Below, piece by piece: positions 1 to 9,800 of a stretch of 50,324 nucleotides of DNA. Origin of the DNA: Chloroflexota bacterium (lineage in GTDB: Bacteria > Chloroflexota > Limnocylindria > Limnocylindrales > CSP1-4); contig JANYJG010000162.1 in the NCBI GenBank assembly GCA_025358515.1, positions 1-50,324 on the forward strand. The letters are read 5' to 3'. A program made the position numbers and the translations under genes. Numbering within the stretch: the first letter of the stretch is position 1; each line of letters begins with the position of its first letter. The notes below the pieces were generated by a model. It had not been told where the DNA came from, did not search any database, and worked only from the letters and a program-made list of their open reading frames with translations.

Positions 1-412
1 CGCCGTTCCCCGCGTCGGGCGCGTCGAGCATGCTGGTGCAGGCTCGGCACCTGGTCGCGTCTGCCGGCACTAATTCCTTACAGAAGGGGCACGTCCTGGT
101 TGGGGCTTCAGGACCCTGGCGGAGAAGGACGGACGAGAGCACGTACACCACGAACGCAATGATGACGAAGGTGATCATTGTGTTGAGGAACATGCCATAG
201 CGAATCGCGACTTCGGTTTTGGGATCGCCCGTAGACCTGATCACCCACCGCAGGTTCGCAAAGTCGATTCTGCCCATCGCGAGGCCGACAGGCGGCATGA
301 TGATGTCACTCACTAGGGATTTGACGACATCGCCCACTGCCACGCCGATGATGACGCCAATCGCCAGGGCGGGCGCATTTGTCTTGAGCAGGAAATTTCT
401 GAAGCCGGACAT
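1..412 (-). CDS. mscL: MscL-type large-conductance mechanosensitive channel with C-terminal zinc ribbon (3' end off window)
   Basis: The frame is open from an ATG at 412 to the left edge, so it is missing from the ORF track. The start has a GGAGGT ribosome site. The N-terminus (MSGFRNFLLKTNAPALAIGV) and the following segment VVKSLVSDIIMPPVG are typical of MscL TM1. A second membrane segment (TFVIIAFVVYVLSS) follows near residue 85. MscL is an osmotic safety valve in the cytoplasmic membrane. Unlike the classic protein, the tail continues into a four-cysteine zinc ribbon (CPFCKELVP, then CRAC). The C-terminus is cut by the window edge. It is divergent from the RDD gene. Confidence 0.93.
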   Translation of the reverse strand, partial: MSGFRNFLLKTNAPALAIGVIIGVAVGDVVKSLVSDIIMPPVGLAMGRIDFANLRWVIRSTGDPKTEVAIRYGMFLNTMITFVIIAFVVYVLSSVLLRQGPEAPTRTCPFCKELVPADATRCRACTSMLDAPDAGNG

Positions 413-537
413 TAAACCTCCACGACCCCCGATGGGCCGCTTGACCAGGGCAGCTACCGCCGACCCGCGAACTGACAAGTTGCTAAAAGGATGCCACGAG
501 CCCGGGCCGAGGGTCCAGCGGCTGCGTCGGGCGGGCG

Positions 538-1374
538 TTGCCCGGTGCTAGGATGGGCCGGCGTGTAGGGGGTCCCGAGCCGAGATGGAGGTTTCCGCAA
601 TTGTTCTCGGACGACGAGCCCAGGACTCCAGGCGACTCCGGCTCATCCGGCCTGCCGCCACGGCAGAGTCTGCCGCCGACACAACCGACACAACCGACAC
701 AACCGATTGACCGCTGGGGGTCAGACCCAGCGAAGGCGGCGGGTCCGAGCGTGGTGACTCCGACGGCCGCTCCACCGCAGCCCGGGTACACACCGCAGCC
801 CGGGTACTACCAGCCGCAGCCGGGCTATCCGTCGCAGCCGGGCTATCCGCCAATGTATCCGTATGCCCCCGTCCAGCCCGGTTCGGGCTACGGTCCGAAT
901 CCCTGGCTCTCGGCCGTGCCGCCTGGCCCAACACCGGGTCTCGTCTGGGGCGGCATCGGCGTTCGATTTGGCGCGCTGGTCCTGGACGCGGTGGCTTTTG
1001 TCGGCTTCCTGGCGGTAGTCGGCGCACTTCTGGGGGCGCTCGGATTCCGAACAGCCGACGGTGTCACCATCCACACCACGGCGTCAGACGTGTTCATCGG
1101 TAGCTATATCTTGATCATGTTCCTGTGGGTTCCAACCTGCTGGTACGTCTTCGAGGGCACGATTGGGCAGCGCCTGCTCGGCCTGCGCGTCGTTCGGGCG
1201 TCTGACGGCCGACCGCTGGGGCTAGGGCGGGTTTTCGTTCGCTACCTCATGTGGACGATCTGCCTGGTCACCGTAGTCGCCGGCGTGATCGCCGCGGCCA
1301 TAGCCTCCGGCGACCCCTACAAGCGAGCCTGGCCGGACAACGTCGCCGATTCGGTCGTTGTCAAGCGAGTCTGA
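538..1374 (+). CDS. RDD-family membrane protein with Pro/Gln-rich N-terminus
   Basis: The first 120 or so residues are low-complexity, with a TQPTQPTQP run and repeated QPGY units, probably a flexible cytoplasmic tail. The RDD domain follows from about residue 137 (VRFGALVLDAVAFVGFL), with a second membrane segment near residue 187. A GTIGQRLLGLRVVRASDG motif lies near residue 207 and a last membrane segment near residue 240. RDD proteins are small membrane proteins, some implicated in ion transport; the substrate here cannot be read. The ORF begins at TTG 538. An in-frame ATG at 553 is an equally possible start, and neither has a clear ribosome site. Confidence 0.85.
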   Translation: MPGARMGRRVGGPEPRWRFPQLFSDDEPRTPGDSGSSGLPPRQSLPPTQPTQPTQPIDRWGSDPAKAAGPSVVTPTAAPPQPGYTPQPGYYQPQPGYPSQPGYPPMYPYAPVQPGSGYGPNPWLSAVPPGPTPGLVWGGIGVRFGALVLDAVAFVGFLAVVGALLGALGFRTADGVTIHTTASDVFIGSYILIMFLWVPTCWYVFEGTIGQRLLGLRVVRASDGRPLGLGRVFVRYLMWTICLVTVVAGVIAAAIASGDPYKRAWPDNVADSVVVKRV

Positions 1375-1412
1375 GTGCGGAGCCATCTTGCGCGGGGCCC
1401 CTTTCGGATTCA

Positions 1413-3134
1413 CTAGCTTGGAGTGGCCAGCCGCCGCTGTAGGCCGCCGTTGAGAAATCCCCGCGCAGGCTTCCGATCGATAAGCAGCAGCGCCGGGGCG
1501 AGAATCGGGAACATCAGAAGGACCGGGCTCCAGGGATAAGGTCGGCTCGGGACCGGCGGCACACCGAAGGCGGCGGCACCGGTCGACGCGACCTCCAACT
1601 GGGGCGGAGTGGCACCGGTACGCGAAGAGAGCGCCAGAGCCGTGGTGTTGGTCGTGGACAGGCCGAAGCTGACCAGGCCATTCCCGGTCACGGCCGAGGT
1701 GACGTCCACGCTGGTCCATGATCCGGCGGTGACTTTGCCGGAACTGCCGAGCTTTACGCCGAAGGGCGGCGCGGTTGAATCGGTGATCGTGGTTTCGCCC
1801 CAACTCGTGTCGGCCACGGAGTAGGCGTCATAGCCCGTCGATTGGGCGCTGGTGGCCCAGACCCGTAACGATGCGGAGGTTACGGTGCCAGTCACGCCCG
1901 TCACATTGAAGGTCAGGTAAGAGCGCACCACAGGCGAGGCGTCCACTCGAAGCTGGGCCAGGGTGCCGTAGTTGCTGGTCGGCAGCGAGGCGTCGACATA
2001 GCTGTCGGCGGCAGGCAGCAACGTCGAGGTGCCGGGCACCGGCGTGGGCGTCGGCGTCACCACCGGCGTGGGCGTCGGTGCGGGCGTGGGCGTCGGTGCG
2101 GGCGTGGGCGTCGGTGCGGGCGTCGGCGTGGGCGTCGGTGCCGCGACGTTGTGGCAGGCGGCCGATCCGCTATCGGTGAAAACTCCATCGACCGGGAGGA
2201 AGCTCCAATCGTAGCTGCCCTGATGGAGCGTTAGCTGCAGAACGCCGAACGACGTGATATCGCGGACGGCGCTGTTGGCAGCAATCGACGCGATGGAGGT
2301 GTGGTTCGCGCCACCCGTGCCGACGGTGATCTGGCGGATACCGTTGGCCGAATCGGCGATCCCAGCCGGGGTTTGTGGATCGAACCGCTCGTAAATGTGG
2401 TCGTGGCCGTTGAGGACTAGGTCCGCGTGGGCCGCGTACAACTGCTGCCAAACGAACTGGGTGTTATTGGCGGCCCGGCCACCGGAGCTGAATAGCGGAA
2501 TGTGCCAGTAGGCGAGGATGCATTGGCCGGTGTGCGCGGCGAGATCGGCGGCCAGCCACTTGCCCTGGGGCGAGGTGGACGTGCAGCCGCCGGCGCCCGT
2601 GCAGCTCGAGTTGATGGCGATCAAATGCCACGCGCCAACGTCAAAGCTGTAATAGCCCCGGCCGGCCGTCCCAGCCGCAGAACCAAAGTACGAAAAGTAG
2701 CCGGCGGCGTTGGCATTGGTGGCGTCGCAGCCGGTCGAGATGCTCGATCCGCTGGTGGTCAGGTACTCATGGTTGCCGACAACGGGATGAGTGATCGCCT
2801 TCACGCGCCCCCAGCTGAGGTCGTACGACTGCTGATATGCAGCCAGACTGCCGCAGTAATACTGGTTGTCCCCCAGAGCGAGCACGCCGCTATAACCGCC
2901 GCCGACCAGCAGATTGGATACGGCGCCCTGCCGGCAGTAGTCATGGAAGCCGGAGCCTGTGCCGCTCCCGTTGTTGAACTGAGGGTCGGCCGGGTCACAA
3001 GCGATGTCGCCGGCGGCGGCGATCACCGGATCGGAGGCCGCAACCACTTGCCTCGTAACTCCCGGGACCGTCGTGAGCCAAACGAGCACGAATCCTGCTG
3101 CCAGAACGGCCCGCGCCCTGCGAGACCATTTCAC
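1413..3134 (-). CDS. secreted metallophosphoesterase with C-terminal DNRLRE-type domain
   Basis: I chose the GTG at 3134 because GGGGAG lies just upstream and a signal peptide follows at once (VKWSRRARAVLAAGFVLVW). The ORF-track start at 3614 adds a non-secretory stretch. The phosphoesterase core carries the calcineurin-type metal motifs GDIACD (about residue 42), GDNQYYCG (about 87), GNHEY (about 117), a WHIP segment and NGHDH (about 240). A PT/PA linker joins it to a DNRLRE-like beta domain (about 370-515, starting LLPAADSYVDASLP). A C-terminal hydrophobic segment with an Arg-rich tail suggests membrane or wall anchoring. The likely role is extracellular phosphate-ester hydrolysis; the substrate is unknown. 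Confidence 0.88.
   Translation of the reverse strand: MKWSRRARAVLAAGFVLVWLTTVPGVTRQVVAASDPVIAAAGDIACDPADPQFNNGSGTGSGFHDYCRQGAVSNLLVGGGYSGVLALGDNQYYCGSLAAYQQSYDLSWGRVKAITHPVVGNHEYLTTSGSSISTGCDATNANAAGYFSYFGSAAGTAGRGYYSFDVGAWHLIAINSSCTGAGGCTSTSPQGKWLAADLAAHTGQCILAYWHIPLFSSGGRAANNTQFVWQQLYAAHADLVLNGHDHIYERFDPQTPAGIADSANGIRQITVGTGGANHTSIASIAANSAVRDITSFGVLQLTLHQGSYDWSFLPVDGVFTDSGSAACHNVAAPTPTPTPAPTPTPAPTPTPAPTPTPVVTPTPTPVPGTSTLLPAADSYVDASLPTSNYGTLAQLRVDASPVVRSYLTFNVTGVTGTVTSASLRVWATSAQSTGYDAYSVADTSWGETTITDSTAPPFGVKLGSSGKVTAGSWTSVDVTSAVTGNGLVSFGLSTTNTTALALSSRTGATPPQLEVASTGAAAFGVPPVPSRPYPWSPVLLMFPILAPALLLIDRKPARGFLNGGLQRRLATPS
2065..2142. repeat. 18-bp minisatellite encoding the PT/PA linker
   Basis: The unit ggcgtgggcgtcggtgcg occurs three times in perfect tandem (2065-2118) with degenerate copies on both sides. 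It encodes the Thr-Pro/Ala-Pro linker of the metallophosphoesterase on the minus strand. Such tracts can change length by slippage. Confidence 0.9.
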
Positions 3135-3489
3135 GTGTGCTCCCCGATCGAGAGGCGCCACCTTGCGATGGCTCGGGCGGGCGGCGGAGGCTATCGGCAT
3201 CGACGACTGCTCTTTCTCGTACACATGAGCGGGTAGCCGCCCCGGTCGGCAAACCGCGACGAGTTTGGCGATTTCGTTTGGAATGCAGAGCGGTTTAGTT
3301 ATTGATACTGACGTGCGCTGCACTTGGGCGAAAGGAACGTCCTGCCTGGTGGTGAGGTCGGCCCACAACGCAAGCCCGGCGCCCTCATCGGCGGATCCGA
3401 TCGCCGCGAAGGTGTAGACAAAGGCCAGCTTCGCCTCTGGCGGTGGCCGCCGGCCCGCCATCGCGGGGCCCGTTCGGGAGGAGCACGCC

Positions 3490-4449
3490 GTGCCCAATCG
3501 CGGTTGCCGCGTCGTGATGCTCGTTCTACTGGCCGCATTGATGGCAGCCTGCGCGGGAGCCCCGTCCTCGTCCCCTTCCCCATCCGCTTCCTCTTCCCCA
3601 TCCGCGACGGTCACGTCCCACTCGCCTGCGCCGACGGCGCCTGCAACGGCAGGTGTAGTCCCGCCCTTCGCGCACGTTTACACGATCGTCCTGGAGAATG
3701 CCTCGTTTGCGACAATGGTGGGCAACTCGAAAGCGCCGTACCTGAACGGGCTGATAGCAAAGTACGGCCTCTCCGCCAGCTACTTCGGGGTATCCCACCC
3801 GTCCCAGCCGAACTACCTGGCCCTCTTCTCCGGGTCTACCCAGGGCATTACCGACGATAGTCCGCACGATCTGGCAAACACCAACCTGGCAGACCAGTTG
3901 GAGGCCCACGGAAAGACCTGGCGCGTCGTGGAGCAGGACTACCCGGGCGGTTGCTTCACCGGCTCGTCCAAGAATGGACAGGGCGAGGGCATCGGCTCAC
4001 CCGGAACGTACGTCCGCAAGCACAACCCTGCCATCAGCTTCGCCGATATCAGGACCAACCCGGTGAGGTGCGCCAACATTACGAACCTGGTCGCCTTCGA
4101 CCCGTCCGCGGCGAACTACCAGCTGATCGTACCCAACGAGTGCAACGACATGCACAGTTGCCCGATCGCGACGGCCGACGCCTTCCTTGCCACCTTCGTG
4201 CCGCGCATCACGTCCAACGCCGCATTCACCGACAGCGTCCTCTTCATCACGACCGACGAAGGCGAAGGCACGGCTGGGGGTGGCGGACGAGTCGCAACAG
4301 TCGTACTGAGTCCCCTTGCCAAACCGGGTTTTACATCGTCGGTGCAGCACGACCATTACGCCCTGCTGCGAACAATCGAGGATTCGTGGGGTCTTGGCTG
4401 CCTGGGTCAGTCCTGCTCGGCCGGCAACATGGCCGAGTTTTTCAAGTAG
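3490..4449 (+). CDS. lipoprotein phosphoesterase (acid phosphatase/phospholipase C-like, PF04185 type)
   Basis: A GTG start follows a GGGAGGAG ribosome site. The signal sequence ends in a lipobox (LMAAC at about residue 20), then a Ser/Pro-rich spacer. The catalytic domain starts at FAHVYTIVLENASFATMVG, where the ENxSF segment corresponds to the metal/nucleophile region of this alkaline-phosphatase-superfamily branch. Later motifs are HPSQPNYLAL, VRKHNPAI, a CNDMH segment, ITTDEGEG and DHYALLRTIEDSWGL. Its domain closely resembles the C-terminal half of the 17286-19163 protein, so the two are paralogs. It is predicted to be a surface-anchored phosphomonoesterase or phosphodiesterase. It converges with the GH99-like gene. 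Confidence 0.88.
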   Translation: MPNRGCRVVMLVLLAALMAACAGAPSSSPSPSASSSPSATVTSHSPAPTAPATAGVVPPFAHVYTIVLENASFATMVGNSKAPYLNGLIAKYGLSASYFGVSHPSQPNYLALFSGSTQGITDDSPHDLANTNLADQLEAHGKTWRVVEQDYPGGCFTGSSKNGQGEGIGSPGTYVRKHNPAISFADIRTNPVRCANITNLVAFDPSAANYQLIVPNECNDMHSCPIATADAFLATFVPRITSNAAFTDSVLFITTDEGEGTAGGGGRVATVVLSPLAKPGFTSSVQHDHYALLRTIEDSWGLGCLGQSCSAGNMAEFFK

Positions 4450-4457
4450 CCGGCGGC

Positions 4458-5621
4458 TCAGTAGGAGTGGAGAGCGTCCAGGTAGGCACCGTATCCGGAG
4501 GCGCTTGACCATTCCGAGGCACTCTCCACGGAGGTCCCTTCACCCCACTCGTTGAAGGTTGTGACCAACTGCCACGGCTCACGAGAGGCGACCATGTCGC
4601 GAACCTCCTGCTGCCAGCGAGTGACGCTGCGGGCCAGTCGCTGAGGGGCCGTTGCCAGCCAGAAGCCGGGACTGATTGTGAAGCTGTGGCCGGCCTGGTT
4701 ATTCTCCGCCACGGCCGGCGAGTACTGGTGCCAGGCGTTCGGCTGACCGGCGCAGGCGCCAAACCCCCGGAAGACCTTGAGCACGACGTAGTCGGCGCCC
4801 GACGCATTGGCCTGGGACCACCTGCTCACCATCGCGCAGCCGTCCGACGGCTGGCCGTAGACGAAGATCACTGGTCGACCGCCGATGCGATAGAAGGACG
4901 GGTTGGAACCGTAGCGGCTATTGATGTACGCGAGGTCCGACTTGATCGTGGTCACGCTGGGATCCGAGCCACCTTCAGCCTCGTAGTAGATCGCCCACTT
5001 GAACCCGGTTCCCGCCGCTGCGGATAGCAATATCGGCATCTTGGCGTTCGTGCCGCTGTTCTGGCCCCACCATGAGGCGATGCCAACGCTGATCTTGCCG
5101 TATTGCATGGCGTCGATCTGCCGGGCAACGACCGCCCGATCGGCGCCGTTGTAGAAGCCGGCCGACGGATGGTAGTGCGTAAATGGGTTGACCCCGGACT
5201 GGTCCCAGGCCTCGGAGAACCACGGGTAGTAGAAGGCCGCTCGCACCGGAGTGGCGGCCGAGGGCACGGTCGGGGCCCGCGGCCTGGTAAAGGAAGCGGT
5301 CTGTCCGCGCGAGGCGGTGGCCGTCGGAGACGTCGATGACGATGTGGACGCGCTCGGCGTGGTGCCCGGCACGGTGCCCGGGGTGCTGCCCGGCGCGGTC
5401 GGAGAGGTCGGGGCCACCGCCGACGAGGCGCCTGGCGGGGGCGTAGCGGTCGCGCTCGGAGTGGCGATCGGCGCCGAAATGGCGGAGACCGCAGTTAGAA
5501 GTAGGAGCGGCGAGTTCTGAGCGCACGAAACGGACGTCACGACGAGCGCGACGGAGGCCACCACCGCGAGCAGGTGGGCCCGCGGTCCGGCAGATCGGCG
5601 GTGCGACAAGGGGCACTCCAT
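4458..5621 (-). CDS. secreted GH99/GH71-like glycoside hydrolase, paralog 1
   Basis: I chose the ATG at 5621; the ORF track starts at TTG 5636. The N-terminus has a hydrophobic signal with a lipobox-like VTSVSCAQ, then a long Pro/Ser/Thr spacer. The TIM-barrel domain begins AAFYYPWFSEAW and shows IASWWGQNSG, FKWAIYYE and, near the C-terminus, TTFNEWGEGTSVESA. That last motif matches the NEWxEG active-site region of endo-alpha-mannosidase-like GH99 enzymes. Two further paralogs lie at 13361 and 15449. The expected activity is cleavage of a mannose-type polysaccharide or glycoprotein glycan outside the cell; linkage specificity cannot be read. Confidence 0.85.
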   Translation of the reverse strand: MECPLSHRRSAGPRAHLLAVVASVALVVTSVSCAQNSPLLLLTAVSAISAPIATPSATATPPPGASSAVAPTSPTAPGSTPGTVPGTTPSASTSSSTSPTATASRGQTASFTRPRAPTVPSAATPVRAAFYYPWFSEAWDQSGVNPFTHYHPSAGFYNGADRAVVARQIDAMQYGKISVGIASWWGQNSGTNAKMPILLSAAAGTGFKWAIYYEAEGGSDPSVTTIKSDLAYINSRYGSNPSFYRIGGRPVIFVYGQPSDGCAMVSRWSQANASGADYVVLKVFRGFGACAGQPNAWHQYSPAVAENNQAGHSFTISPGFWLATAPQRLARSVTRWQQEVRDMVASREPWQLVTTFNEWGEGTSVESASEWSSASGYGAYLDALHSY

Positions 5622-5949
5622 TGACGGTAGGTCCAATCCGAAGGCGGGGATGATACGGCGACCGGCGGCGTTGAGGAAGCCTGGCCACCGTAGATGAGGG
5701 GGAAGTAATCGGACATCGCCCAGTCATATGGAACTGCGGCGGCCATCCGGGCCAGTGCGAATGGGTGGGTTCGGCATGGGTAGTTCCCTACCTACCTGAT
5801 TAGGCGGGCAATACAGCCGTCCCCTTGCGCCTGACGGGACGCTTTTCGTCTGCTCCGTTGAAACCGGGAACAGGGCTCGCACCCGGGCTTGGTGTCGCGT
5901 AGATTTCCGCCCCTCGACACCCATCTGCTTCATTTGGAGGAGACATCGC
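5622..5949. other. intergenic gap between divergent genes; no gene seen
   Basis: About 330 bases separate the GH99-like gene from the mannosyltransferase. I see promoter space for both directions and the downstream ribosome site TTGGAGGAG. No ORF, tRNA or recognisable riboswitch core is apparent. Confidence 0.5.
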
Positions 5950-6708
5950 ATGTCTGTTGCGATTCCCCGGATCTGGTTCGTACTCCCCACATACAACGAG
6001 AAAGACAACCTTAGGCCTATCGCCGAGGCCATTCTGGCGACGATACCCGAGGCCTCGATCCTCATCGTGGATGACAACTCTCCAGACGGCACCGGCTCGC
6101 TGGCCGATGCGCTGGCCGCCGAACGACCGAACATTGCCGTGCTCCACAGGGAGGCCAAGCAGGGCTTGGGCCGCGCCTACGTGGACGGGTTCCGCAGCGC
6201 ATCCGCCCGCGGCGCCGAGATAGTCGTCCAGATGGATGCCGACTTCAGCCATCCGGTGCGGTTCCTGCCGGCGCTCCTGGAGCCCATCCTCGCGGGCCGG
6301 GCCGACCTGGTGTTGGGGAGCCGGTATGTGCCGGGCGGCCAGATACCTCGCTGGAACGCAACGCGGCGATTCATCAGCAAGGGCGGCGGGCGGTTCGCCC
6401 GCATCGTGCTGCGGCTGCCCTACCGCGACCTTACAGGCGGCTTCAAGGCCTGGCGAGCGGACCTCCTGGGGTCGATCGACCTCGACGCTGTCCATGCCGG
6501 CGGCTATGCCTTCCAGATCGAGACCACGTTCCGCGCTCATCGACTGGGCGCGCGCGTGGTCGAGGTCCCGATCACGTTCGAGGAGCGCCGCGAGGGTACC
6601 TCAAAGATGAGTTCCGGCATCGTCTTGGAGGCCCTCAAGGTCGTCCTCGCCCTTCGCTGGGCCGCTGCTCGAGGCCAAGTCCCAGCGATCAAGCCCAGTC
6701 GCCTCTAA
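5950..6708 (+). CDS. polyprenol-phosphate mannosyltransferase (Dpm1-like GT2)
   Basis: The ATG follows a strong GGAGGAG site. The GT2 fold is clear: WFVLPTYNEKDNL at the N-terminus, ILIVDDNSPDGT, QMDADFSHP (DxD metal site, about residue 97), VLGSRYVPGG and DLTGGFKAWR. It has no C-terminal membrane domain, so it is the single-domain (Dpm1/Ppm1) class. It should transfer mannose, or a related sugar, from GDP-sugar to polyprenyl phosphate at the inner face of the membrane. The adjoining GT39 fusion is the natural user of the lipid-linked sugar, and the GtrA domain could help move it across the membrane (inference). Confidence 0.93.
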   Translation: MSVAIPRIWFVLPTYNEKDNLRPIAEAILATIPEASILIVDDNSPDGTGSLADALAAERPNIAVLHREAKQGLGRAYVDGFRSASARGAEIVVQMDADFSHPVRFLPALLEPILAGRADLVLGSRYVPGGQIPRWNATRRFISKGGGRFARIVLRLPYRDLTGGFKAWRADLLGSIDLDAVHAGGYAFQIETTFRAHRLGARVVEVPITFEERREGTSKMSSGIVLEALKVVLALRWAAARGQVPAIKPSRL

Positions 6709-6848
6709 CGCACCCCCGCCCGGATCTGCCCGGAGAGTGGCTTCTCCCGCGGCATTTCCCGGTCGCGGGCCGGATCAGCTGCCCACCCCCGTCCAGCGTC
6801 CCATCCGCCCATGCGGAACACAGGGTTTGATCATCAGTGGAGGTTCAA

Positions 6849-9800
6849 ATGATAGGAGTGTCCGAGAGCCGAGTCTCGCCGAGGCTCGTCTTGCTCGCCC
6901 GGTTCCTGCTCGTGGGACTGAGCGGTATTGCCGTCAACGAGCTCGTGTACGTCGGTCTCGTACAAGGCCTGGCCATCTGGTTCGTCGTCGCGGCCATCGT
7001 CTCAACCCAGGTCTCCACGACCTGGAACTTCCTGGGCAACGAGATGTGGGCCTTCTCAGGCCGACGCTTCGCGGGCCCGGCCTGGGCCAGGTACGTGGCA
7101 TATGCGGGTATGAACAACGCCTTGCTGCTACTCCGCGTGCCGATGCTCTGGGCGCTGAGCGATGTCGGGCACGTCAGCCCGGCGCTGTCCAACCTGGTCG
7201 CCCTGGGCGTCCTCTTCGCCGTTCGATTTGCGATCGCCGACGGCCTGGTGTGGCGCAAGAAGCATGCCGATGCTTTTGCCGACGAGCTCGACGTTTCCTC
7301 CTCAGGCAGGGCAGCCTACCGCTACGACATCGGCGGCCTGATCCGACTCGACTCGGACTCGGAGCTTCCGGAACTGGCCTACTTCCGATCCAAGACCACT
7401 ACCCCTCCGGACATCCGCATCCGCATCCGTCGGATCGGCATCATGCCGAACGCCCGAGTGCGGCTGCGTCGAGACGGCGATCGAGTCACCTATAGGGAGC
7501 ACCTGGGCATCCTGGGCGCCGACTTCAATGTGACTATGGGCCAGCCAATCGAGATCGAAGCCTCGCCGCTGCTTGCCTTCTCCAGGCACGTCCTATATAC
7601 GAACGTGGTCGAGGCCCTGCTCAGGTTCGTGCTCGTTTCGAAGGGCTACGTCCTGCTGCATTCGGCCGGAATGGAAGTCGACGGCCAGGCAACCCTATTG
7701 TCCGCTCAGACCGACACGGGCAAGACCAGCACCGTCATCAATCTCGTCCGCCAGCGCGGCTGGGGCTTCATCTCGGACGACATGGCAATCATCGATCCGG
7801 CCGGCCGGGTTCGTACCTTCCCCAAGCCGATGACGCTCTCCTACCACACCATGGTCCGTGCGGTTGACGCCGATAGCCTCAGCTCCAAGCAGCGTCTGCA
7901 GCTGCAGGTTCAGAGTCGCGTCCATTCCAAGAGCGGCCGATCCGTGGGCAAGGGTCTGGGTTCGCTCAACGTTCCGATTATGTCGATCAACAGTGTCGTT
8001 CAGCTCATCGTCCCCCCGCCCAAGTACCACATCACAGCACTGATGCCGGCGCGAATAACGCCGGAGGCGCCGATCGCCAACGTATTCCTTATGGAGCGTG
8101 GCGAGCCGATCCAGGAACAGGTCTCGCTTGAGGCCGCCGTGGATCAACTCATCGAGAATACCGACGACGCCTACGGCTTCCCGCCGTTCGCCACCCTGGC
8201 CCCCACCCTCGTGATCGGGGGCGAGGACTATCAGCAGCTTCGAACCCACGAGCGAGCGCTCCTGACCGAGGCCCTCAAGAACGTCAACGTGTGGCGGCTC
8301 CGAGTTCGTGGCCACGAGTGGGGCGACCTGCTGCCACGGCTCATGGGCGTCGACGAGCGCGAACCGGTCGGCATCCCGATCGAAACCAACGACCGTGGGA
8401 CGGTCGGCATCCCGATCGATTCAGGCGCTCCAGTCGCGCTGGCGACATCGGTCGAACGCGACTACATGCCAGTCGGAGTGTTTGCGTCCGCGCCGGCCGA
8501 GGCGCACGCCGACATTGCCGCCACCTCAGTCTCATTCTCAGTCCCAGGGCGCCGCGAGAGCTACGGTGTCGAGACCTATGGCTCCAGCAATCGCGCCCGC
8601 CAGAGCCATCACGACGACGAGGCCCCACCTCGCCGTCGTGGTGGCGGGCAAGGTCAGGGACAGGGTCCGCGAGGCGACGGCCCGCCGGCAACTGGGGCGG
8701 CTGACGCCTCTCCCCCCAACTTAGCCGAGGCGGTGGCCATGCCCGCCAGCGGAAGCTTCGGTCTGGCCGGCGTGTCACTCGTGTCGGACCTCACCGAAAT
8801 CCGCGCGCGAGCGATCGGCCGCATCAGAACCAACGCCAGGGTCTGGGTCACGCTGGCCGGGATCCTACTTGTCGGCGCCGCCGTTCGACTGTGGTCGGTG
8901 GGCGCGGTCGGGTTCAACAACGACGAAGCGGTCTATGCCGGTCAGGGCGCTGCCCTGGCCGGCGACCAGACATATGGTGGCCTCTTCGCCATCTTCCGGG
9001 CGCATCCCCTGCTGGTGCAGTTCCTGAACTCAATCCCATTCCGGCTGGTGGGCGTAAACGACATCACGCCCAGGCTCCTTTCGGTGGCCTTCGGGCTGGC
9101 CGGCGTGGCCCTGGCCTATTCCACAGGCGCGCTTCTGTACAACCGCAGGGTCGGACTCATCGCCGCGGCGATCCTGGCCCTGATGCCCTATCACGTGGTG
9201 GTAACGCGCCAAGCTTTGCTCGATGGTCCTGAAACCACCCTGTTCCTGCTGAGCATCTACCTGCTTGGCCGGTTCATTCGCAGCAACCAGAATCGATGGC
9301 TATTCGGGGCGGCCTTTACCACCGGCCTGACAGTGCTGGCCAAGGAAACCGCGGTCCTGATCGTCCCTGTAGCCGTCGCATTCTTGCTGCTGACCCCGGA
9401 GATCAGGATCGCGTTCCGTAACCAGGTCGTGGCCATCGCCCTGTTCCTGTTGGCCGCGGCCCCATATCCGGCGGCAATTCTCATCGGCAAGGGCAGCAAC
9501 GCCGCCGGATCGTTCGTGCTGTGGCAAGTGCTTCGGCAGGCGAACCATACCTGGACCTTTTACGGCGACATCCTGCCCGGCGCCGTAGGACCGCTGGTCC
9601 TCTTCATCGGCCTGATCGGGCTGCTCTACGTGATCCGACGCGGGCAGTGGCAAGACCGGCTGATCCTATGCTGGGTCGCCGTCCCCGTTGCTTTCTTCGA
9701 AATCTGGCCGGTCAAGGGTTTCCAGTATCTGCTGCCTATCGCACCCGCGATCGCCATCCTGGTCGGGCTTTCCTTCGACCGCCTGCTGAACGCAGCGACC

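Noticed and set aside
1222-1803. Minus-strand 193-residue ORF
   Set aside because: It overlaps the RDD gene and the metallophosphoesterase in other frames and has shadow-like Arg-rich composition.
2029-2214. Gly/Val-rich 61-residue plus ORF
   Set aside because: It is the antisense of the PT linker minisatellite.
5640-5948. A c-di-GMP or similar riboswitch in the leader of the mannosyltransferase gene
   Set aside because: The short G-rich and GGGACG-like strings do not fit any conserved core in order, and no matching stems were found.
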